In this document: one piece after another, positions 8,371 to 14,510 of the stretch | Layout of the letters: the number at the start of each line of letters is the position of its first letter | Numbering within the stretch: position 1 is the first letter of the stretch | Assembly: GCA_964368875.1 (NCBI GenBank) | Contig: CAYJDG010000054.1 | Coordinates: 1 to 14,510, forward strand | Reading direction: 5' to 3' | DNA from: CAYJDG01 sp964368875 | GTDB taxonomy: Bacteria > Pseudomonadota > Alphaproteobacteria > Micavibrionales > Micavibrionaceae | Length of the DNA stretch: 14,510 nt | Program-made: the position numbers and the translations under genes | The notes under the pieces: generated by a model | Seen by the model: only the letters and a program-made list of their open reading frames with translations | The model's database searches: none | Told to the model about the DNA's origin: nothing

Positions 8371-8676
8371 ATGCTCAGCCAGCATCTCATCGATATGATC
8401 GCCAAGGTTGACACGTGGGTCATCATTGGCTTTCTCGGCCAGTTTATGTTCACGATGCGCTTTATCGTCCAGTGGTTCGCGTCAGAAAAGGTGCAGAAGA
8501 GTGTCATCCCGACTTCGTTCTGGATCTTCAGCATCCTGGGCGGCACTATAGTCCTTGCCTATGCCATCGAGCGGCAGGATCCAGTCTTTATCGTTGGGCA
8601 GGCGACCGGGCTGCTCATCTACTTCCGCAATCTCTACTTCGTCTGGCGCAACCGCCGCGGTGAACCAAAAATATGA
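8371..8676 (+). CDS. Small LAB_N (lipid A biosynthesis N-terminal-like) membrane protein
   Basis: A 101-residue protein made almost entirely of the LAB_N domain, the membrane segment otherwise found at the N-terminus of some LpxB (lipid A disaccharide synthase) proteins. Three membrane helices are visible (about 15-35, 41-61 and 66-88). The conserved pattern is GFLGQFMFTMRFIVQWFASE, then a P-x-x-FW segment with GG, then GQATGLLIYFRNLYFVWR. Stand-alone copies usually lie between a GT2 polyprenyl-phosphate glycosyltransferase and an ArnT-like transferase, exactly as here. The biochemical role is not established as far as I know; assisting the GT2 enzyme or flipping the lipid-linked sugar are possible. 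The start ATG 8371 follows the GT2 stop by 8 bases, with GAGTAGG (8357-8363) as ribosome binding site overlapping that stop. The end overlaps the next gene as ATGA. Confidence 0.9.
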   Translation: MLSQHLIDMIAKVDTWVIIGFLGQFMFTMRFIVQWFASEKVQKSVIPTSFWIFSILGGTIVLAYAIERQDPVFIVGQATGLLIYFRNLYFVWRNRRGEPKI

Positions 8677-10334
8677 GCCGTTTTTTCCAGGCCAATCCGG
8701 TTGCATGGCCCGTGCTGCTCACGGTCATTTTCTGCACCGTGATGGCTGTTTTTGGCGTTACGAACCGTCCCCTATTTCCCGTTGATGAAACCCGCTATGT
8801 CAGCGTCGCGTGGGAGATGTTCTCCCGCAACGACTGGCTGCTGCCCACGCTCAATCTGGAAGCCTACCATCATAAGCCCCCAGTTCTGTTCTGGATTATT
8901 ATGACGCTGTGGAGCGTATTCGGTGTTTCGCAAGGAATCGCCATTGCGACACCCTATGTCATCGCGGGTCTTGCCTGCCTCATGGGCATCCGGATGACCC
9001 GGATCATGGTTCCGGATAACCCCCGCCTGCCGATGCTGAGCGCCGCCCTGATCCTCGGAAGCCTGATTTTCGTTCTCTATGGCAACCTGATTATGTTCGA
9101 CATGCTGCTGAGCATTTTCGTCACGCTCGGGATCACCTCGATCTGGCAATTCGCCCGTACCGGGCGCTGGCTTTACATAGCGCTATTTGGAGTGGCGATT
9201 GGACTTGGCGTGCTTTCCAAAGGCCCGGTCGTTCTTCTGCATCTTCTTTTTCCGGTGCTGCTGGTGCGCCTGTGGCTGCCCGCGGCGGACCGCGTCGTCA
9301 AACCCGCAAAATGGATCGGCGCGTTTATCGCAGGCATCTTGCTCGGAGCCGCCATTGCACTCTCATGGGCGATCCCGGCAGCCATCGCAGGCGGCCCGGA
9401 ATTTACCGAAAAGATTTTCTGGGGCCAGACCGCCGGGCGGGTTGCCAATGCCTTCGATCACCAGCGCCCATTTTGGTGGTATCTGCCGATCCTGCCATTG
9501 TTCGGACTGCCATGGCTGCTCCATGGCGGGCTTTGGCAAGGCTTTAAAGAGCTAAAATCCACCGGGACGCACCGTACCCTGCTGAGATTTTTAAGCTGCT
9601 GGCTGATCCCCGTTTTTATCAGCTTTTCGCTGATCAGCGGCAAACAGATTCATTATCTGCTGCCGCTTATTCCCGGACTGGCGCTGGTCTTTGCTCTCGC
9701 GCTCGATCAAATCCGGGATCGCGTGACGCTGAAGCAGGCGTTTCCGGCTGTCATTATATGTGCCCTCCTCGCCCTTTCCCCAGCCATCGGAAATGTGTTT
9801 GCTGATCAGATTGAGGCCCTAAGCCCGGAAAGCGTTCACCTGTCCGATACGCTCGGCATGATGTCGGTGCCCGTATCAGTGGCCTGCGGGATGCTGATTC
9901 TCGCGCTCGGGGCCACCCAGTTACGCCGGGGTCTGATTGTACAGGTCACGGTGATCTCGGTATCGATGCTGATTTTCGTGTCCTGCTTTCTGGTTGAGGC
10001 AGGGCGAGGCTATTTTAAAAACTTCGACCTGATGCCGATAGCCTCAGTGGCCGCCCAATTTCCCAAGACTCCGCTGGCCTTCGTGCGCAATTATCATGGG
10101 GAATGGAGTTTTCTCGCCCGCCTTGACCGCCCGGTCAAACAGATTGACGTGGGCGACATGGCGGCATGGTTCAAAGAAAACCCTGACGGGCTGATGTTCA
10201 TCCGCACCTCGCGCCCTGAGGAATTCGCGGCGTATGATGTGATTTTTTCTATGCCCTATAAGATGGGCAACACCTATGCGCTGATCGTGCCGAAGGGCCG
10301 CGCCAAGAATTTCCCTTACATCGTCCCGGAATAA
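8673..10334 (+). CDS. ArnT/PMT-type (GT-C fold) membrane glycosyltransferase
   Basis: A 553-residue polytopic inner-membrane protein of the GT39/GT83 group, close to the usual ArnT length. After the first helix (about 12-30) comes the acidic catalytic-loop motif PVDETRYVSVAWEM with Asp38-Glu39, then NLEAYHHKPPVLFW (about 61-73), the usual second conserved loop. Many hydrophobic helices follow to about residue 435, then a soluble periplasmic C-terminal domain of about 110 residues. Such enzymes take a sugar from a polyprenyl-phosphate donor and add it to lipid A, LPS core or protein on the periplasmic side. With the GT2 and LAB_N genes just upstream (ATGA overlap at 8673-8676), lipid A or LPS decoration is the best guess. 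The sugar could be aminoarabinose, galacturonic acid, galactosamine or another. It is the last gene of the run and is followed at once by a strong terminator. Confidence 0.9.
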   Translation: MSRFFQANPVAWPVLLTVIFCTVMAVFGVTNRPLFPVDETRYVSVAWEMFSRNDWLLPTLNLEAYHHKPPVLFWIIMTLWSVFGVSQGIAIATPYVIAGLACLMGIRMTRIMVPDNPRLPMLSAALILGSLIFVLYGNLIMFDMLLSIFVTLGITSIWQFARTGRWLYIALFGVAIGLGVLSKGPVVLLHLLFPVLLVRLWLPAADRVVKPAKWIGAFIAGILLGAAIALSWAIPAAIAGGPEFTEKIFWGQTAGRVANAFDHQRPFWWYLPILPLFGLPWLLHGGLWQGFKELKSTGTHRTLLRFLSCWLIPVFISFSLISGKQIHYLLPLIPGLALVFALALDQIRDRVTLKQAFPAVIICALLALSPAIGNVFADQIEALSPESVHLSDTLGMMSVPVSVACGMLILALGATQLRRGLIVQVTVISVSMLIFVSCFLVEAGRGYFKNFDLMPIASVAAQFPKTPLAFVRNYHGEWSFLARLDRPVKQIDVGDMAAWFKENPDGLMFIRTSRPEEFAAYDVIFSMPYKMGNTYALIVPKGRAKNFPYIVPE

Positions 10335-10364
10335 AAAAAGCCCCGGTTGATCCGGGGCTTTTTT
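10334..10364. terminator. Symmetric intrinsic terminator shared by convergent genes
   Basis: GCCCCGG (10340-10346) pairs with CCGGGGC (10352-10358) around a 5-base loop TTGAT. The stem is extended by six A (10334-10339) facing six T (10359-10364). The hairpin with a T-tract reads as an intrinsic terminator on both strands: it starts at the last base of the + strand glycosyltransferase stop and lies 13 bases past the stop of the minus-strand beta-helix gene. Confidence 0.92.
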
Positions 10365-10377
10365 GAATTGGGGGAAT

Positions 10378-13300
10378 TTACTGCGGCTGTTGGCCAGTTC
10401 CGCAGCTGCTGTCTTGCGCCAGTGTGTCTTCACCGATGGTGCTGGAGAAGCTGAACGAGGTCGAGGTCCCGTTCTGCGCATTGAAGCTCGCATCAGCCCA
10501 GCAAGAGCTGTTCTGTGCCGTTTGGGTGTTGCCACCAGCGGCTGGCTCAATGTCCTGTGGCGCAGTGCCATCATCACCGGCTGCCGGAGCGATGTCGTTG
10601 AAGTTGATCGGACCGGTTCCCGACGGAGGATTACCGCCGCCCGGCAGACGTGGCAAACCAAGCAGGGTGACGCTGATCTGACCGCCCAGTGATGTGAACG
10701 GGTCGATGTTCTTGAAGATATCTTCCTGATTGATTTCAGCAACACCCTGACCAAACCAGAAGCGGCCCAGCGTGCTGTCGTCAATGAAGTGGAAGAAGCG
10801 GCTTTCAAGGAACGCAGCGTTAGCAGGCGAGACGAACCCGTCCGTATCTGCCGGAACCAGACCGTTGTAGCTGGAGTTAAGACCGTTCAACCAGGTTGGT
10901 GAACCCGGATTGAAGAAGGCGCCGTTATCAAGCTCAACGAAGTACTGGGACTGACCGTTGAAAATCTGCGCGCCGATAGTGCCGCCAAAATTGCTCGGTG
11001 GCTCGGTTGTCGCAGGATCAACGCCCGGTGCATCGTCATCAACCAGTTCGAGATAGGACTGGTACCAGACATACGGTTCATTAGTTTCTTCATCGAAAGA
11101 GGTGTACTGGATCGGCGCGAAGCGCAGACCGACACGGCCACCGTTAAACGAGTTCGACGCACCAGTCAGGTCGATCAGGCCGCTCTGGAAGAAGGCATGG
11201 ACATCGTTGCTAGTGAAGGTGTTACCTTCAACGTGAACGTTGCCATTGCTGCCTCCAGAGATGAACAGGCCAGTGTTCACTGTATCGCTGACATCGTTAA
11301 ATGATGCTTCGATAAAGTCATAGCCGTTGACCTCGATACCTGCGTAATCGCTGTTGTTGACTTTGTTATTCGTCACAACTGCGCTGGTATTGTAGTCGCC
11401 TTCATACAGCATGATGCTGGCTTCTTTGCTTTGCTTCGTAAAGGCATAGCTGCCGTACCCGTAAATCACGATGCCTTCGTCGCCGGAGATGGCAACATCA
11501 TTGGCATCAACCAGTACATGGGTCGCGCCAACGACTTCGATGCCGTCATCTACTGAATTGTCGACGAAGTTATTGGTGATTTCGACGTTGGTGTCATAGC
11601 CGTAATACCCTTCATACAAGCTATCTAAGCCACGCTCACTGTAGCGGTTATCGGTTTCGACGTTAATGCCGTCAGCGCCGGTATAATCAACGCGATCGTC
11701 ACCGTAGTACGCATAGTAACCGTAATAACCTTCGCCTTCTTCAGGGATGTATCCGGAGTTGGCGATCTTGTTCTGATCGATCAGGGTATCGCCGCTGTAG
11801 AGAACCTGGATACCGTCATCAGCCGTGATACCGTCAAATTCGCCGGTTTCACGGTCAACGTTGACGTTATTGCTGATGATCTCGACCGAGGTTGGGTTCC
11901 CGCCGTAATAGCCTTCGGACACGATGCTTGGGTAATAGTAAGGGGAGCTGACATCAACATCGCGAACATGGATGCCGTCGGCTCCGTAACCATCGTTATA
12001 GTAGTAGCCGTAATAGCCGTACTCATCGATACCATCGAGGAAACCAGCATAACGAACATCGTTATTCTGGATCAGGGTGCGGCCCGAAGAAACAACTTCG
12101 ATACCATCATCTTGTGTGGTGTCGATGTCATTGTCTTCGATGGTGACACTGAATACCCAGCCATCATCCGCAGCTTCTTCGCCGCCATAAACAAGTTTGC
12201 CATCAAGAATTTTGCTCTCAATATAATCATTCGATCCGCTGTAACGGACATGAATGCCATCCGCGCCATAGTAATCGGAACCGCCGAAATTGTTGTAGAG
12301 CTCGCCGTCACCGTAATCGCCAGCACCAACGTTCGAGATCGTGTTGCCACCGATGTAGACGCGGCCCGAATTAAGGACTTCGATACCGTCATCTGAGGTA
12401 ACGTTGATGGTGTTGTTACGGATCTCGACGCTGTAGGTCCCGTCGTAATCGCCGCTGAACACATTCTGCACGTGGATGCCGTCGGAGTCATAACCGCCGA
12501 AGCTGCCTTCTTCCGTGCCTTCACCGTTCGAATAGAACCCGGCACCAGCATTGGTGATGATGTTGTTATCGATCAGCGTACGGCTTGGATAGGTTGAGTC
12601 AGAGGCCGGGTTGGTAACATCGATCCCGTCATCTTCCGTGGTCGTGATCGTGTTGTGGCTGATGTGGACGCCGTAGGTCGGGGTCGTCTGGGTGAAAGAA
12701 TAATAACCCTCATCGTCATAGATATCTTCGCTGACGCTGTCATTTGAGGTGACGTTGCTGACATAGATGCCATCTGCACCAAATTCGTCGGCACCGTAGT
12801 AATCCCCGGTGACGCCGTAACCAGCGGCTTCGATGGTGTTGTCATGGATATAGGTGCGGCCAGAATCACGAACATCAACGCCGTCATCGCCGGTGTGATA
12901 AATGGTGTTCCCGGCAATCTCGACCGAGGTCGGGCCGTTGAAATCATCTGGGTAGGCAAAGACATTGTGGACGCGAATGCCGTCGGCAAAGTTGGATTCA
13001 GAGTCTGCGATGAGTTTGAAAGCGATTTTATCGCTCTCGTAATGTTCGCCAACAAAGCTGATAGAGTTGTTGCCGATATAGGTGCGAGCTGAGTCAAGAA
13101 CCTCAATCCCGTCATCGGCAGCCCCATAAATGTCGCCTGATTCCCCGTCCAGGCTGGCAATCTGTCCGACCGTGTTGTTGGTAACGACGACGGCGTAGTT
13201 GTTAGCCGGATCTTCACCAAGCAGGGTGTTTTCTTGAGTTTCGATAGGGTAATCGATGACATCGCGGACGAAAATACCGTCGGCGCCGTAACCATCATCA

Positions 13301-14510
13301 TAGTTCACGCCAAAGACACCAGCCAGGAAAACTGTGTTGCTGTCGATGAAGAGATTGCCGGTGATGTCAGTTGCGTCGATGCCATCGTCGCCAGTGGAGT
13401 AAATGAGGTTTCCGGTGATGCGGACCGTGTAGTCTTCACCAGTTGCGCCGGTTGGGATTTCTACGAGCGACAGAGGTGCGAACGGGAGTTCTTCACCCGG
13501 TTCGATGATCTGTTCGAGCGTCTGGTCGATATTTGAAACCGAGATGCCGTCATATCCTGCATAGCTCACATTGTTATTGCTGATAGTCAGCGTTGTGCCA
13601 CCACCTTCAACGCCAGTGATGTCACGGACATGGATGCCGTCCCACCCGGTGCTGAAGATTCCGTTCTGTTCAATGCGAACGTCGGACGCTTTCGTCACCA
13701 AGATGCCACGCTGGTCCACGTAATTGATGCTGTTGCCGCGGATATTAATATCCGTTCCGTTGACGGCTTCGATGCCATTGCCGGTTGCATCGTTCACATA
13801 GTTGCTCATGATATCGACATTGCTGGACGAGTCGATGTCTATGCCATCCTGACCAATGGTTGTGAGATTGTTGTCATTGATCGTACCGTTGTCTGAGCCG
13901 CGAACGTCAATGCCGTCCTGACCAGTTGCTGAGATACGGTTATTGGCGATTTCAAAGTTCTGGCTGTCGCGCAGGTGGATGCCCTGACCTTGAGTTCCGC
14001 TGATCAGCGAATTTATAATGCTTACATTAGCAGCATCTTTTCCGGCAATGCCGATGCTGCCGCCACTGACAGCAACGCCATCAACCTTGACCCCATCGCC
14101 AGTGATAAAAATGGCCGGCGTTGCGTTGCCAGCAATGATCAGGGTCTCGCCAGTTACGCCGTCACGCGCAAGATCGAGACCGGAGACACCGGCTTTTGCG
14201 CCGTTCAGGATCAGGTTGTTTTTACGGATGATAAGGTTTTCGTTGAAGGTGCCAGCTGCAACATTCACGGTCGCGCCAGTTGTTTTTGCAACATCAATCC
14301 CGTTCTGGATCAGCCCGGTTGCAGCAACATTGACGAGCGTTGCATCGCCGATCAGACGCTGGTGCGCGCCGAGCATGACATACGCGTTCAGATCAACCTG
14401 CAGGTTGCTGTCGGCATTGCCGTCTTTGAAATTCAGTTTGGAGTTAGTAGCCTGCGCGGAAGTATCGATCGCCGCATTTAGGATGATCTGGTCATCTGCA
14501 GTTACATTGA
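10378..14510 (-). CDS. Giant right-handed beta-helix surface/adhesin-like protein (N-terminus outside window)
   Basis: The minus-strand frame is open from the right edge (first full codon at 14508) to TAA 10378-10380, giving at least 1376 residues. The ATG at 14376 is internal, because the frame continues upstream with similar sequence (VTADDQIILNAAIDTSAQ). Visible residues 1-160 are strand-rich, with FHA-like phrasing (VNVAATG, VNVAAGT). Residues 161-328 are seven coils of about 23 residues with stacked Asn (NN) and DGI turns, the pattern of PbH1/NosD-type right-handed parallel beta-helices. Residues 374-1060 are eight longer modules with DDG(I/V) and ADGI coils joined by Tyr/Gly/Asp-rich insertions. 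Then come a non-helix domain (about 1090-1275), a Pro/Gly/Ala-rich linker and a tail with the only two cysteines (1336, 1369). No autotransporter barrel, LPXTG or enzyme active site is seen. A two-partner-secreted adhesin or surface structural protein is the best guess; polysaccharide lyase is less likely. Confidence 0.88.
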   Translation of the reverse strand, partial: NVTADDQIILNAAIDTSAQATNSKLNFKDGNADSNLQVDLNAYVMLGAHQRLIGDATLVNVAATGLIQNGIDVAKTTGATVNVAAGTFNENLIIRKNNLILNGAKAGVSGLDLARDGVTGETLIIAGNATPAIFITGDGVKVDGVAVSGGSIGIAGKDAANVSIINSLISGTQGQGIHLRDSQNFEIANNRISATGQDGIDVRGSDNGTINDNNLTTIGQDGIDIDSSSNVDIMSNYVNDATGNGIEAVNGTDINIRGNSINYVDQRGILVTKASDVRIEQNGIFSTGWDGIHVRDITGVEGGGTTLTISNNNVSYAGYDGISVSNIDQTLEQIIEPGEELPFAPLSLVEIPTGATGEDYTVRITGNLIYSTGDDGIDATDITGNLFIDSNTVFLAGVFGVNYDDGYGADGIFVRDVIDYPIETQENTLLGEDPANNYAVVVTNNTVGQIASLDGESGDIYGAADDGIEVLDSARTYIGNNSISFVGEHYESDKIAFKLIADSESNFADGIRVHNVFAYPDDFNGPTSVEIAGNTIYHTGDDGVDVRDSGRTYIHDNTIEAAGYGVTGDYYGADEFGADGIYVSNVTSNDSVSEDIYDDEGYYSFTQTTPTYGVHISHNTITTTEDDGIDVTNPASDSTYPSRTLIDNNIITNAGAGFYSNGEGTEEGSFGGYDSDGIHVQNVFSGDYDGTYSVEIRNNTINVTSDDGIEVLNSGRVYIGGNTISNVGAGDYGDGELYNNFGGSDYYGADGIHVRYSGSNDYIESKILDGKLVYGGEEAADDGWVFSVTIEDNDIDTTQDDGIEVVSSGRTLIQNNDVRYAGFLDGIDEYGYYGYYYNDGYGADGIHVRDVDVSSPYYYPSIVSEGYYGGNPTSVEIISNNVNVDRETGEFDGITADDGIQVLYSGDTLIDQNKIANSGYIPEEGEGYYGYYAYYGDDRVDYTGADGINVETDNRYSERGLDSLYEGYYGYDTNVEITNNFVDNSVDDGIEVVGATHVLVDANDVAISGDEGIVIYGYGSYAFTKQSKEASIMLYEGDYNTSAVVTNNKVNNSDYAGIEVNGYDFIEASFNDVSDTVNTGLFISGGSNGNVHVEGNTFTSNDVHAFFQSGLIDLTGASNSFNGGRVGLRFAPIQYTSFDEETNEPYVWYQSYLELVDDDAPGVDPATTEPPSNFGGTIGAQIFNGQSQYFVELDNGAFFNPGSPTWLNGLNSSYNGLVPADTDGFVSPANAAFLESRFFHFIDDSTLGRFWFGQGVAEINQEDIFKNIDPFTSLGGQISVTLLGLPRLPGGGNPPSGTGPINFNDIAPAAGDDGTAPQDIEPAAGGNTQTAQNSSCWADASFNAQNGTSTSFSFSSTIGEDTLAQDSSCGTGQQPQ
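11326..13389 (-). repeat. Eight large beta-helix modules (76-97 residues) with Tyr/Gly/Asp-rich insertions
   Basis: Eight copies of a module begin with DDG(I/V), encoded by triplets ending at + strand positions 13389, 13116, 12888, 12633, 12393, 12111, 11820 and 11550. The spacings are therefore 91, 76, 85, 80, 94, 97 and 90 residues. A typical module is DDGIEV-x-x-SGRTxI-x-NN-x-I-x-x-AG, a variable insertion, then YGADGIHVRNV in most copies, a second insertion, then SVEI-x-NN-x-I. Insertions in modules 6 and 7 include DEYGYYGYYYNDGYG and GEGYYGYYAYYGDD. The eighth module is partly degenerate and lacks the ADGI coil. Confidence 0.88.
13525..14028 (-). repeat. Seven tandem beta-helix coils with a 23-residue period
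   Basis: Within the giant protein, seven coils follow one another (visible residues 161-328). Six are exactly 23 residues and one (the sixth) is 30, because it carries a GVEGGGT insertion. Each reads roughly strand - NN - strand - (A/T)G-x-DGI-x-V. Examples are NFEIANNRISATGQDGIDV and NGTINDNNLTTIGQDGIDI. At DNA level this is an imperfect 69-base period. Confidence 0.88.

Noticed and set aside
12072..13301. Minus-strand frames at 12072-12551 and 12573-13301 giving Met/Ser/Thr-rich proteins.
   Set aside because: These are frame-shifted readings of the same repeats on the coding strand. The giant frame is continuous with a coherent beta-helix pattern, so no frameshift is implied.
11326..14028. 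Regularly spaced DNA repeats that could suggest a CRISPR array.
   Set aside because: The repeats keep the reading frame, diverge at third positions and encode beta-helix coils. There are no identical direct repeats with unique spacers.
11968..14481. Long + strand open frames opposite the beta-helix gene (for example 11968-12396, 13234-13536, 13975-14481).
   Set aside because: They are antisense images of repeated Asp-Gly-Ile-Asn codons, which give Val/Ile/Asp-rich nonsense. They show no domains and no consistent ribosome binding sites.
10378..14510. Interpretation of the beta-helix protein as a pectate lyase, alginate epimerase or NosD copper protein.
   Set aside because: The Asn and DGI ladders only show the fold. 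I see no catalytic arrangement or copper-cluster gene context, and the Tyr-rich modules are unlike those enzymes.

Overview
The window looks like chromosomal DNA of a Gram-negative proteobacterium. Envelope functions dominate: LPS/lipid A-type sugar transfer, periplasmic O-acetylation, cytochrome c maturation and a very large surface-type beta-helix protein. Gene content and protein style suggest an alphaproteobacterium, but nothing in the window (no rRNA or tRNA) fixes the taxonomy. No stretch of more than about 75 bases lacks a gene.

Layout. Positions 1-609 hold the 3' end of a YbaL/Kef-type monovalent cation:proton antiporter: the end of its membrane domain plus a complete TrkA-N/RCK domain. 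After a 73-base gap comes a run of nine + strand genes (683-10334), nearly all overlapping or touching. They are an MBOAT O-acyltransferase; an SGNH-type partner protein; ResB; CcsA with a long N-terminal periplasmic extension; a membrane-anchored TlpA/ResA-like thioredoxin; a ZntB/CorA-family transporter; a soluble GT2 polyprenyl-phosphate glycosyltransferase; a 101-residue LAB_N membrane protein; and an ArnT/PMT-type (GT-C) glycosyltransferase. The largest gaps inside the run are 25 and 8 bases. The run ends at a symmetric hairpin terminator (10334-10364). That hairpin also serves the convergent minus-strand gene filling 10378-14510, whose N-terminus lies beyond the right edge.

How the genes may work together. 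Three envelope modules appear to be co-transcribed. (1) MBOAT plus SGNH would move acetyl groups across the membrane onto an extracytoplasmic glycan. (2) ResB + CcsA + thioredoxin form a System II cytochrome c maturation set; all four histidines expected for heme handling and the WWD motif are visible. (3) GT2 + LAB_N + ArnT-like protein would load a sugar onto a lipid carrier and transfer it to lipid A or another acceptor outside the inner membrane. ZntB sits between modules 2 and 3.

The minus-strand protein (at least 1376 residues) is the most unusual item. It has seven coils of a right-handed beta-helix with a 23-residue period, then eight larger modules of 76-97 residues. Each large module starts with a DDG(I/V) coil and carries an ADGI-type coil plus long Tyr/Gly/Asp-rich insertions. 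The C-terminal tail contains the only two cysteines in the visible protein. It is probably a secreted adhesin-like or surface structural protein, possibly of the two-partner secretion type; that assignment is inference.
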